Shown here: piece by piece, positions 1-6,396 of the stretch
How the letters are laid out: each line of letters starts with the position of its first letter
Numbering within the stretch: position 1 is the stretch's first letter
Origin: Tissierellia bacterium
GTDB taxonomy: Bacteria; Bacillota; Clostridia; Tissierellales; Tissierellaceae
Length of the DNA: 6,479 nt
Direction: 5' to 3'
NCBI GenBank assembly: GCA_012521625.1
Contig: JAAYLY010000034.1
Span: 1 to 6,479 of the forward strand
The notes under the pieces: generated by a model
Told to the model about the DNA's origin: nothing
Seen by the model: only the letters and a program-made list of their open reading frames with translations
Databases searched by the model: none
Position numbers and translations under genes: made by a program

Positions 1-54
1 CCTACTAAAATTAGCCATGTAGATGGTAAATATGGGGATGGAACAGCCCTTTGA
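1..54 (+). CDS. C-terminal tail of a TnpB-like transposon nuclease (partial, starts before the window)
   Basis: Frame 1 is open from the window edge to a TGA at 52-54 and reads PTKISHVDGKYGDGTAL. The other two + frames close within the first 21 bases. The fragment is too short to carry any catalytic motif, so the assignment rests on context: the DNA directly downstream looks like the omega RNA and right end that follow tnpB in IS200/IS605 elements. In that family TnpB is an RNA-guided DNA nuclease whose guide RNA overlaps the 3' end of its own gene. What is seen is an open frame and a stop; the identity is inferred. It could be the end of another protein or a decayed copy. Confidence 0.42.
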   Translation, partial: PTKISHVDGKYGDGTAL

Positions 55-125
55 GCGTGGGTAAACTTGCTCCGATGGGAGTATTGACCACGAAGCCACC
101 ACCTCTATAGGTGGAGGTAGTTCAC
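1..125 (+). mobile_element. Right end of an IS200/IS605-type insertion sequence
   Basis: The segment has a short open frame ending at 54, a structured non-coding tract, and a terminal hairpin. The hairpin stem is CCACCT (99-104) with AGGTGG (109-114), with a CTAT loop. A 1x1 A/A mismatch (98/115) separates it from two further C-G pairs (96-97 with 116-117). The GAAG at 92-95 lies just 5' of the hairpin, where family members carry the short guide that recognises the cleavage site. GTAGTTCAC at 117-125 follows, an ending I associate with clostridial IS605-type right ends. The exact boundary is unresolved: it could be after TTCAC (125) or after TTCAA (132). The GC-richer composition contrasts sharply with the AT-rich DNA after about 133. 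The left part of the element lies outside the window. Confidence 0.58.
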
Positions 126-434
126 GCTTCAAGAGATTAATAGTTATTTTAGTTCTTAATAAAGGACTTAGATTTTTATTAATCTTTAAGCTATTATTAA
201 GACTTATGTTTTATTAAACTTAAAGGTATTATTAAGACTTATGGTTTAAGATATTAACAAGGCATATGTATTATTTGAACTTTAGGATATTAATTAAGAC
301 TTCAGGATATCAATTAAGACTTAAGTTTTATTCAAACTTTAAGATCTTTATCAAAATTTATTGTTAAGTTACTTTACTTACTTGTTAAGTATTTAAAGTA
401 TAGTTAAGTGACTTGAACTTAGAAGGAGAAAAGA
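126..434. other. Gene-free AT-rich leader between the IS end and the DUF512 gene
   Basis: No credible coding frame exists here on either strand because stop codons are dense. G+C is very low; only 11 of the 60 bases at 181-240 are G or C. The first two thirds hold a degenerate short-period repeat array. The last third (361-420) is dominated by AAGT and ACTT words, including three GTTAAGT copies at 363, 384 and 403. A possible vegetative promoter is TTAAGA (246-251), 17 bases, TATTAT (269-274), but such matches are expected by chance in DNA this AT-rich. TATAGT at 399-404 lacks a good -35. The promoter of the downstream operon is therefore not identified. No riboswitch or terminator was recognised. 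Confidence 0.7.
173..343. repeat. Degenerate tandem array of 17-24-nt AT-rich units
   Basis: Successive blocks share a pattern close to TTTTATTAAGACTTTAAGG. TATTATTAAGACTTATG occurs exactly at 192-208 and again at 227-243, 35 bases apart. GGATAT(T/C)AATTAAGACTT occurs at 285-302 and 305-322, 20 bases apart. A second block type appears as TTTTTATTAATCTTTAAG (173-190), TTTTATTAAACTTAAAGG (209-226), TATTATTTGAACTTTAGG (269-286) and TTTTATTCAAACTTTAAG (326-343). The core ATTAAGACTT is present four times, at 196, 231, 293 and 313. There are no unique spacers of constant length, so this is not a CRISPR array. Its origin (slippage or decay of a larger repeat) and any function are unknown. Confidence 0.6.
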
Positions 435-1763
435 ATGGAATTAAGGAATTTCAATGAATCCAGGAATATTATAGAGGAAGTAGAAAGGGGCAGCATAGCT
501 GAAGAGTTGGGTATTGAGCCTGGGGATATTTTACTAAAGATTAACGATCAGGCTGTTAAGGATATTATAGACTACAAATACCTTATTAGTGATGAGTTCA
601 TCCTGCTGGAGGTAGAAAAGCCCAATGGGGAGGTATGGGAGTTTGAAATTGAAAAGGACAATGATGAAGACCTGGGCGTAGCCTTTACCAACCCCCTAAT
701 CGACAGGGCTAAGTCCTGTAGGAATAAGTGTATCTTCTGCTTTATAGACCAGCTGCCACCTAATATGAGGGAAAGCCTGTACTTTAAAGATGACGACTCT
801 AGACTATCCTTCCTGCAGGGTAACTTCATTACCCTTACTAACATGAGTGATGAGGAAATTGACAGGATCATCAAGTATAGATTAAGTCCCATCAATATTA
901 GCGTCCATACTACCAATCCTGAATTAAGGGTTAAGATGTTAAATAATAAAAATGCTGGCAAGATTTATGATATAATAAAGAGGTTTCACCAAGCTAATTT
1001 AGAGGTTAACTGCCAAATAGTACTAGTTCCTAAGGTTAACGACGGCAAGGAATTGGATAGGACTTTGAAGGATTTGGCTAAAGTCTATCCAACAGTAGGG
1101 TCTATAGCAGTAGTCCCCGTTGGTATAACTAAGTATAGGGAAAAACTAGCTCCTGTAGAAGCCTTTAATTCAGAATCTGCCAAGGAAGTCTTGGAGCAGT
1201 TGGAGGCCCATCAGGAAAAATTCCTAAGGGAATTAGGCACTAGATTAGTATTTCCTTCCGATGAATTCTATGCTCTAGCCAAGAGGGAAGTTCCATCCTA
1301 TGAAGAATACGAAGGATTTCCCCAGCTGGAAAATGGGGTAGGCCTTATAAGGTCCTTCCAACATGAGGTGGAAGAAGAGTTGAGTAAGCTGGATAGGGTT
1401 GTGGTGGATAAGAAATATCTAGTGGCAACTGGGACCCTGGCCTACGGCTTTATAGTGGACCTATTTGAAAAGATTAAGGAAAAGTTCAGAGGTTTAGAGT
1501 TGGAAGTAGTCCCCATAACCAACCACTTCTTTGGTGAGAAGATTACCGTTTCAGGCCTTATTACAGGCCAAGATTTAATAGCCCAACTTAAGGGTAGGGA
1601 TGGAGATGCCTTAATCATACCCAGATCCATGATGAAGGCAGATGAATATATCTTCCTAGATAACCTAACTCTAGAAGAAGTGGAAGAGGAATTGGGTATG
1701 GAAGTGATAGTTTCTAAAGTAGAAGGAAAAGATATAATAAATAAATTGATTGGGGTGAGCTAA
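435..1763 (+). CDS. PDZ-radical SAM-DUF512 family protein of unknown function
   Basis: This 442-residue protein has three parts. A PDZ-like segment at about 10-70 includes GSIAEELGIEPGDILLKIN. A radical SAM signature CX3CX2C follows at Cys95, Cys99 and Cys102, leading into the highly conserved FIDQLPPNMRESLYFKDDD and SFLQGNFITLTN stretches (103-136). A DUF512 region fills the C-terminal half, with FPSDEFY (273-279), ATGTLAYGF (331-339) and NHFFGEKITVSGLITGQD (363-380). The family is a predicted cytoplasmic 4Fe-4S/SAM enzyme of unassigned reaction. Length and all three cysteines are typical, so it looks intact. AGGAG at 424-428 sits 6 bases before the ATG, which fixes the start. Its stop overlaps the der start by one base (TAATG at 1761-1765), implying translational coupling. 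It opens the operon; the closeness to der suggests, but does not show, a translation-related role. Confidence 0.93.
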   Translation: MELRNFNESRNIIEEVERGSIAEELGIEPGDILLKINDQAVKDIIDYKYLISDEFILLEVEKPNGEVWEFEIEKDNDEDLGVAFTNPLIDRAKSCRNKCIFCFIDQLPPNMRESLYFKDDDSRLSFLQGNFITLTNMSDEEIDRIIKYRLSPINISVHTTNPELRVKMLNNKNAGKIYDIIKRFHQANLEVNCQIVLVPKVNDGKELDRTLKDLAKVYPTVGSIAVVPVGITKYREKLAPVEAFNSESAKEVLEQLEAHQEKFLRELGTRLVFPSDEFYALAKREVPSYEEYEGFPQLENGVGLIRSFQHEVEEELSKLDRVVVDKKYLVATGTLAYGFIVDLFEKIKEKFRGLELEVVPITNHFFGEKITVSGLITGQDLIAQLKGRDGDALIIPRSMMKADEYIFLDNLTLEEVEEELGMEVIVSKVEGKDIINKLIGVS

Positions 1764-3082
1764 TGAATAGAGCGGTTGTTTGTATAGTGGGAAGGCCAAA
1801 CGTTGGTAAATCCACTTTGTTCAATAGGATAGTAGGGGCCCGTATAGCCATTACTGAGGATAAACCAGGTGTTACTAGGGATAGGATCTATGGGCAGGCG
1901 GAATGGTTAAATAAACATTTTACGCTAATAGATACAGGTGGGTTAGATCCTAAGGATGAGGATATTTTCATGTCCAACATCAGAAGGCAGGTGGAAATTG
2001 CCATTGACACAGCCGATGTCATCCTATTTGTAGTAGATGGCCTAGAAGGCTTAACCAGCACCGACAGGGAGATTGCAAACTTACTGAGAAGGTCTGGTAA
2101 GGAAGTAGTCCTAGTATGTAATAAGATTGATACCCCTAGGGTGCCTGAACATATATATGACTTTTATGAATTAGGCCTAGGTGAGCCTATGATAGTATCT
2201 GGGGAGCAGGCCTTAGGTATAGGGGATTTGCTTGATGAAGTTATTAAGCACTTCCCAGAGGATAAGGAATTGGAGGAAGATGAGGACGTAATCAAGGTTG
2301 CCTTCATAGGTAAGCCAAATGTGGGTAAGTCTTCCTTAATAAACCACATTCTGGGAGAAGACAGGGTTATAGTTACGGATATACCTGGTACAACCAGGGA
2401 TGCTATTGATAGCCATTTTACCTATAATGATCAAAAGTATATCTTGGTAGATACGGCTGGACTTAGGAGGAAGAAGAAGATCTATGAAAAGGTTGAGAGG
2501 TATTCCGTCATCAGGACCCTGTCAGCTGTAGATAGGTCCCATGTCTGCGTACTGGTAATAGATGCCACTGAAGGGGTTACGGAGCAGGATACCAAGATTG
2601 CCGGTTATGCCCACGACAACGGCAAGGCCATGATCATAGCCGTTAATAAGTGGGATTTAATTGAGAAGGATAATTCTACCTATAGGAAGTTTGAAAAGGA
2701 TATAAGGGAAAAGCTGGCCTTTATAAGCTATGCTCCTATTGTCTTCATCTCAGCCAAGACCGGCCAGAGGGTAAACAAGTTGTTGGATATGATCAACTTG
2801 GTAAATAACAACTACAACCTTCGCATTAGTACAGGGGTATTAAACGATATAATCAACCAGGCTGTACTAATGAACCAACCTCCTTCCGATAAGGGTAAGA
2901 GGCTTAGGATCTATTACGGTACCCAGGTATCAGTTAGGCCACCTAAGTTCGTAATCTTCATCAACGATGAAGAATTGATGCACTTTTCCTATGAAAGGTA
3001 TTTGGAAAACCAAATTAGAAGCCACTTCGGTTTTAGTGGTACACCTATAAGATTTGAATTTAAGGCTAAAAAAGGAGAATAG
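1763..3082 (+). CDS. der: Ribosome biogenesis GTPase Der (EngA)
   Basis: Der is an essential tandem-domain GTPase that acts in maturation of the 50S ribosomal subunit. The 439 residues match the usual length. Domain 1 shows G1 GRPNVGKS (10-17), PGVTRD (35-40), DTGG (57-60) and NKID (120-123). Its G5 is SGE at 146-148, where many homologues have SA; a Gly there also occurs in Bacillus proteins. An acidic linker (168-175) leads to domain 2, with GKPNVGKS (183-190), PGTTRD (208-213), DTAG (230-233), NKWD (295-298) and SAK (330-332). A KH-like C-terminal domain covers about 350-439 and includes SVRPPKFVIFIND. The GGGGTGAG at 1752-1759 lies inside the end of the upstream gene and serves as its ribosome binding site. 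All GTPase motifs are intact. Identification is secure. Confidence 0.98.
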   Translation: MNRAVVCIVGRPNVGKSTLFNRIVGARIAITEDKPGVTRDRIYGQAEWLNKHFTLIDTGGLDPKDEDIFMSNIRRQVEIAIDTADVILFVVDGLEGLTSTDREIANLLRRSGKEVVLVCNKIDTPRVPEHIYDFYELGLGEPMIVSGEQALGIGDLLDEVIKHFPEDKELEEDEDVIKVAFIGKPNVGKSSLINHILGEDRVIVTDIPGTTRDAIDSHFTYNDQKYILVDTAGLRRKKKIYEKVERYSVIRTLSAVDRSHVCVLVIDATEGVTEQDTKIAGYAHDNGKAMIIAVNKWDLIEKDNSTYRKFEKDIREKLAFISYAPIVFISAKTGQRVNKLLDMINLVNNNYNLRISTGVLNDIINQAVLMNQPPSDKGKRLRIYYGTQVSVRPPKFVIFINDEELMHFSYERYLENQIRSHFGFSGTPIRFEFKAKKGE

Positions 3083-3084
3083 GT

Positions 3085-3672
3085 ATGAAGCTGGTTTTGC
3101 TAAGCTTAATAGGATATCTTATTGGTAGCTTTTCTTCTGCCTACTTTGTAACTAAGACCCTTAAGGGAATCGATATTAGGCAGTACGGCAGCGGGAATGC
3201 TGGTGCTACTAATGCTTTAAGGGTCTTGGGTCCTAAGTATGGGGTCTTGGTCCTCTTATTAGATGCCCTAAAGGGGATAGTGGCAGTTATGGTGGGCAGG
3301 TTGATACTAGGCTTTAACGGCGGTTTAATCTGTGGCTTCTTTGCTGTTGTAGGTCATGACTGGCCAATATTTTTACAGTTTAAGGGAGGAAAGGGGGTTG
3401 CCACCTCCATAGGGGTACTGGCTACCACCCATTTTCTAAGTGCTATAGCTGCAGCCCCTATTGCAATCATACTTATTTTTATTACTAGATATGTTTCCCT
3501 AGGCTCTTTGACCTTCCTAGTTTCAGTCCCTATTACATATGCCCTATTGGCAGCTGACTTTAATAGGAATTACCTTATAGTGACTATACTCTTAGCCCTC
3601 TTGTCCATCTACAAGCACAGGGCTAATATTGAGAGGCTATTGGCTGGAAATGAGAATAAGATTGGCAGGTGA
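3085..3672 (+). CDS. plsY: Acyl-phosphate:glycerol-3-phosphate acyltransferase PlsY
   Basis: PlsY is a membrane enzyme that moves the acyl group of acyl-phosphate (made by PlsX) to the sn-1 position of glycerol-3-phosphate, giving lysophosphatidic acid. The 195 residues include several hydrophobic spans, roughly 2-22, 50-72, 78-95, 112-134, 138-157 and 162-176. Family motifs are present: GSGNAGATN (35-43), the glycine-rich KGGKGVATSIG (100-110), His91 in GHDWP, and HRANIERLLAGNE (178-190). The ATG lies 2 bases after the der stop, with GGAG at 3074-3077 seven bases upstream, inside the end of der. The next gene encodes the dehydrogenase that makes its acceptor substrate, supporting the assignment. 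Length and motifs are normal. Co-transcription with der and gpsA is inferred from spacing. Confidence 0.97.
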   Translation: MKLVLLSLIGYLIGSFSSAYFVTKTLKGIDIRQYGSGNAGATNALRVLGPKYGVLVLLLDALKGIVAVMVGRLILGFNGGLICGFFAVVGHDWPIFLQFKGGKGVATSIGVLATTHFLSAIAAAPIAIILIFITRYVSLGSLTFLVSVPITYALLAADFNRNYLIVTILLALLSIYKHRANIERLLAGNENKIGR

Positions 3673-3676
3673 TTAT

Positions 3677-4705
3677 ATGACGGAAAAAATTGGAATCTTA
3701 GGTGGAGGTAGCTGGGGTACGGCCTTAGGAATCCTCCTTGCTAAGAAGGGCATGGAAGTGGACATCTGGCTTAGGAATAAAAGGCAGGTGGAGGATATTA
3801 AACGGGATGGTGAAAATAAAAAGTACCTTCCAGATGTTAAGCTACCCGCCAATTTAAATGTAACAGGGGATATTGAAAAGGCCATTAGGGATAAGAAGCT
3901 GATCCTCCTTGCCACATCTACCCAGGGCATAAGGGAAGTTTTAAGTAGGAATAAGACCCTTTTCAATAAAGAGCAGGTAATTGTAAATGTTTCTAAGGGG
4001 ATAGAAGTAGGTTCCTTAAAGTGTATTTCGGAAATAGTTAAGGAAATCCTACCTGAGAATAAATATGCCGTCCTTTCAGGTCCTTCCCATGCTGAGGAGG
4101 TGGCCAGGGAGATACCTACCACCATAGTTTCAGCATCGGTGGAAAAGGAAGTGGCTGAATACGTTCAGGATGTCTTCATGACCAACTACTTTAGGGTCTA
4201 TACCAACCCGGATGTGGTTGGAGTTGAATTAGGTGGAGCCCTAAAGAACGTAATTGCCCTAGCTGCTGGTGTTTCCGACGGTTTAGGCTATGGGGACAAT
4301 ACTAAGGCAGCCCTGATGACTAGGGGTATCTTCGAGATGGCTAGGCTGGGTGAAAAGATGGGAGGTAATCTTAACACCTTCTCAGGCCTATCTGGCATAG
4401 GGGACTTGATTGTAACCTGTACCTCCATGCTTAGTAGAAATAGGCGAGCTGGTATCCTAATCGGTAAGGGTTATTCCATAGATGAAGCCATTGAGGAAGT
4501 AGGCATGGTGGTAGAGGGGATAAAGACTACCAAGTCTGCCTATGAACTATCTAAAAAATATGGGGTTGATATGCCCATTACTAGGGAGCTGTATCAGGTA
4601 CTATATGAAGGAAAATCCGTTAAGGAATCTGTCCCAAACCTGATGGGCAGGGATAAGAAACATGAACTGGAAAATATAGTTTCAATTGAAGATTTAAAGT
4701 GGTAA
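3677..4705 (+). CDS. gpsA: Glycerol-3-phosphate dehydrogenase [NAD(P)+] GpsA
   Basis: GpsA reduces dihydroxyacetone phosphate to sn-glycerol-3-phosphate in the cytoplasm, supplying the phospholipid backbone. From this ATG the protein has 342 residues. It opens directly on the Rossmann loop GILGGGSWGTA (6-16). Later motifs are SKGIE (106-110), SGPSHAEEV (134-142), the catalytic Lys190 in GGALKN, and the substrate-binding SRNRR (253-257), followed by VVEGI (278-282). The frame is open further upstream to an ATG at 3629, but that would add 16 residues inside plsY. The ATG at 3677 is preferred because AGGTGA (3667-3672) lies four bases before it and the fold normally starts here. That site contains the plsY stop codon, so the two genes are probably translationally coupled. 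A terminator-like hairpin follows the stop. Confidence 0.97.
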   Translation: MTEKIGILGGGSWGTALGILLAKKGMEVDIWLRNKRQVEDIKRDGENKKYLPDVKLPANLNVTGDIEKAIRDKKLILLATSTQGIREVLSRNKTLFNKEQVIVNVSKGIEVGSLKCISEIVKEILPENKYAVLSGPSHAEEVAREIPTTIVSASVEKEVAEYVQDVFMTNYFRVYTNPDVVGVELGGALKNVIALAAGVSDGLGYGDNTKAALMTRGIFEMARLGEKMGGNLNTFSGLSGIGDLIVTCTSMLSRNRRAGILIGKGYSIDEAIEEVGMVVEGIKTTKSAYELSKKYGVDMPITRELYQVLYEGKSVKESVPNLMGRDKKHELENIVSIEDLKW

Positions 4706-4712
4706 CTTACTT

Positions 4713-4742
4713 AAAAAGTTGCTAAATTTAGCAGGTTTTTTC
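4713..4742 (+). terminator. Probable intrinsic terminator after gpsA
   Basis: An A5 run (4713-4717) precedes a stem TTGCTA (4719-4724) with TAGCAG (4729-4734, one T-G pair) and an AATT loop. A T6 run (4736-4741) follows. The A and T runs can extend the stem across one G-G mismatch, so it could act on both strands. The GC content is low, so termination may be partial. It marks the likely end of the housekeeping operon. Confidence 0.6.
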
Positions 4743-4752
4743 CTCTAGCTTG

Positions 4753-4786
4753 TAATATTTAGGATATTCTCACGTATATATATAAT
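4753..4786 (+). promoter_or_regulatory. Candidate spoIVA promoter region (sigma-E-like, with an overlapping sigma-A -10)
   Basis: TAATATT (4753-4759) fits the sigma-E -35 pattern KMATATT. After 13 bases, CGTATATA (4773-4780) partly fits the -10 CATACAnT. A perfect TATAAT (4781-4786) also lies here, but the -35 at a 17-base distance is TTTAGG, a poor match. Homologous spoIVA genes are transcribed by sigma-E in the mother cell, so the first reading is favoured from family knowledge. The TATAAT may reflect the AT-rich run alone. Confidence 0.4.
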
Positions 4787-4825
4787 ATTAGTAGTGTAAT
4801 GTAAATTAGGCTAGGGGGGTTAATT

Positions 4826-6304
4826 ATGATGGAATTCGATATATACAAGGATATCGCAGAAAGAACCGATGGAGATATCTACGCAGGCATCGTTGGTCCA
4901 GTCCGTACAGGTAAATCTACCTTTATTAAAAGATTTATGGAATTACTAGTCTTACCAAACATCGACAATGCCCATAAGAGGGAAAGAGCAAAGGATGAAC
5001 TGCCATTAAGTGGGGCCGGCAAGACCATAATGACCACTGAACCTAAATTTGTCCCCAATGAGGCGGTGGAGCTGGTATTAAACGATAGGGTGAAGTTCAA
5101 GGTACGCATGGTAGACTGTGTAGGCTATCTTGTAGATGGTGCCCTTGGCCATATAGAAGATGAGATGCCTAGAATGGTAACCACCCCTTGGAGCGATGAG
5201 GAGATGCCCTTTGAAAAGGCGGCAGAAATAGGAACTAGGAAGGTTATAGAAGACCACTCAACCATAGGCTTTGTAGTTACTACTGACGGCAGCATTACGG
5301 ACATAGATAGGTCTAACTATATAAAGGCGGAGGAAAGGGTAGTAAAGGAGTTAAAGGAGCTAGGTAAACCCTTTATTATCATCCTAAACTCCAGGCATCC
5401 AGAGTTGGATTCTACCATAGCCTTGAAGGAAAGTCTAGAGGAGAAGTACAAGGTCTCCGTAGTGGCCATGGATTGTCTAAATATGTCAGTTTCAGATGTG
5501 GAAAAGATCTTTGAAAAGTTGTTGTTTGAATTCCCAGTTAAGGAAATCACCATCCAACTACCACAATGGGTAGAAGGACTTCCAAAGAACCACTGGATCA
5601 GGGCCCAGATTATGGAAAGTTTAAGGCCAGCCTTAGAGGATTTGGAGAAGTTAGACCAGCTATATAGATCCTTAGAACCAATTAGGGAATTAGAAATCAT
5701 TGAGGAAGTCTATATAGACGAAATTAACCTGGGTGAAGGGGTAGTACATACTAGATTTATGGTAGAGGATTCCCTCTTCTATAACATAATCAATGAGTTG
5801 ACGGGCTACAATATCACCGGCGACCACCAGATGTTAGCTTTAATTTCCAGGCTGTCTGAAATCAAGAAGGAATATGACAAGATTGAACAGGCCTTAAAGG
5901 CTGCCAGGGAAGAAGGCTACGGCTTCGTAAGTCCTACCCTAGATGAATTTGAGTTGGCAGAGCCTGAAATCTACCGTCAAGGCACTAAATTTGGAGTTAA
6001 GTTAAAGGCGACAGCTCCATCCCTCCACATTATGAAGGCCAACATCCATACGGAAGTGTCACCATTAATTGGGTCAGAGAAGCAGTCTCAGGAGTTACTC
6101 CAGTACTTCCTGTCTGAATTTGAAAGTGACCCTGCCAAGATTTGGAGTACAAACCTCTTTGGTAAGTCCTTGTATGACCTGGTGGCTGAGCAGTTAAGCG
6201 GTAAGCTTACAGCCATGCCGGAGGATGCTAGGAATAAGATGAGGAGGGCCTTGGAGAAATTAGTTAACGACGGCAGTGCAGGTTTTATACTGATAATAAT
6301 TTAG
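4826..6304 (+). CDS. spoIVA: Stage IV sporulation protein A, spore coat morphogenetic ATPase
   Basis: SpoIVA is a mother-cell ATPase that polymerises around the forespore to form the basement layer of the spore coat. It is recruited by SpoVM and needed for cortex and coat assembly. The 492 residues equal the length I recall for Bacillus subtilis SpoIVA. The N-terminal domain has Walker A GPVRTGKST (24-32, Lys30), the sensor threonines Thr70-Thr71 in TIMTTEPKF, and the Walker B-like Asp97 in VRMVDC. The middle region is followed by the conserved C-terminus MPEDARNKMRRALEKLV, ending in hydrophobic GFILIII, as in homologues. The protein therefore looks complete and functional. Two adjacent ATGs (4826, 4829) are possible starts. 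The G6 run at 4814-4819 lies 6 bases before the first, which is chosen here and also keeps B. subtilis residue numbering. Promoter and terminator signals on either side suggest monocistronic expression. Confidence 0.98.
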   Translation: MMEFDIYKDIAERTDGDIYAGIVGPVRTGKSTFIKRFMELLVLPNIDNAHKRERAKDELPLSGAGKTIMTTEPKFVPNEAVELVLNDRVKFKVRMVDCVGYLVDGALGHIEDEMPRMVTTPWSDEEMPFEKAAEIGTRKVIEDHSTIGFVVTTDGSITDIDRSNYIKAEERVVKELKELGKPFIIILNSRHPELDSTIALKESLEEKYKVSVVAMDCLNMSVSDVEKIFEKLLFEFPVKEITIQLPQWVEGLPKNHWIRAQIMESLRPALEDLEKLDQLYRSLEPIRELEIIEEVYIDEINLGEGVVHTRFMVEDSLFYNIINELTGYNITGDHQMLALISRLSEIKKEYDKIEQALKAAREEGYGFVSPTLDEFELAEPEIYRQGTKFGVKLKATAPSLHIMKANIHTEVSPLIGSEKQSQELLQYFLSEFESDPAKIWSTNLFGKSLYDLVAEQLSGKLTAMPEDARNKMRRALEKLVNDGSAGFILIII

Positions 6305-6326
6305 GACCTAAGGGTCCTTTTCTTTT
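6303..6326 (+). terminator. Intrinsic terminator of spoIVA, beginning inside the stop codon
   Basis: AGGACC (6303-6308) pairs perfectly with GGTCCT (6313-6318) across a TAAG loop. The tail is T-rich, TTTTCTTTT, up to 6326. The first stem bases are the AG of the TAG stop at 6302-6304, so the hairpin overlaps the end of the gene. Stem strength and the T tract make this the clearest terminator in the window. Confidence 0.85.
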
Positions 6327-6335
6327 GCCTAAAAT

Positions 6336-6365
6336 TTATCATATTTAAAGGATTTATGATATAAT
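6336..6365 (+). promoter_or_regulatory. Candidate extended -10 sigma-A promoter reading rightward
   Basis: TTATCA (6336-6341) lies 18 bases before TATAAT (6360-6365). The -10 is preceded by TGA (6357-6359), giving a perfect extended -10. No gene starts within the roughly 30 bases that follow. Instead the next recognisable structure is the IS-like hairpin at 6405, so the gene it originally served may now lie beyond the inserted element. Confidence 0.5.
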
Positions 6366-6396
6366 GCTTATTATTAGTAGATTTAACCTAATTAAC

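Larger units (their letters stand above)
1..141 (+). ncRNA. Probable TnpB omega RNA (scaffold 3' part plus guide from flanking DNA)
   Basis: The tract can fold on the + strand. An outer stem pairs CGTGG (56-60) with CCACG (88-92). Inside it, CTCC (70-73) pairs with GGAG (78-81). A separate terminal hairpin spans 96-117. This layout, overlapping the tail of a tnpB-like frame and ending at the transposon right end, matches the known organisation of omega RNAs. In those RNAs the scaffold ends at the element boundary and the next roughly 16-20 flanking bases act as guide. Here the guide would begin near 126 with GCTTCAAGAG. The 5' end cannot be fixed and lies at or before the window edge; the 3' end shown assumes a 16-base guide. 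Structure and position are seen; RNA identity and activity are inferred. Confidence 0.48.

Noticed and set aside
173..343. CRISPR array
   Set aside because: The repeats are degenerate and mostly abutting, with no constant-length unique spacers and no cas genes nearby.
126..434. Riboswitch or T-box leader for the DUF512 operon
   Set aside because: I see no conserved riboswitch core or T-box sequence, and no terminator hairpin before the start codon. The DNA is too AT-rich for stable structure.
572..961. 129-codon open frame on the - strand inside the DUF512 gene
   Set aside because: It is antisense to a strongly conserved coding frame, its product is low-complexity Ser/Leu-rich, and no ribosome binding site or family motif is seen.
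2198..2206. Defective G5 motif in Der domain 1 (SGE instead of SA)
   Set aside because: Gly at this position is found in other Firmicute Der proteins, and all other GTPase motifs are intact.
3629..3676. Upstream in-frame ATG giving gpsA 16 extra N-terminal residues
   Set aside because: The extension lies inside plsY and precedes the normal start of the Rossmann fold. The ATG at 3677 has AGGTGA at a suitable distance.
3673..4125. 150-codon open frame on the - strand inside gpsA
   Set aside because: It is a mirror of the gpsA coding frame, with Ser/Leu/Pro-rich composition and no recognisable motif.
5317..5700. 127-codon open frame on the - strand inside spoIVA
   Set aside because: It is a mirror frame of conserved SpoIVA coding sequence with no independent support.
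6275..6304. Truncated or frameshifted C-terminus of SpoIVA because of the hydrophobic ending
   Set aside because: Homologous SpoIVA proteins also end in a short Gly- and Ile/Leu-rich tail, and the total length of 492 residues is normal.
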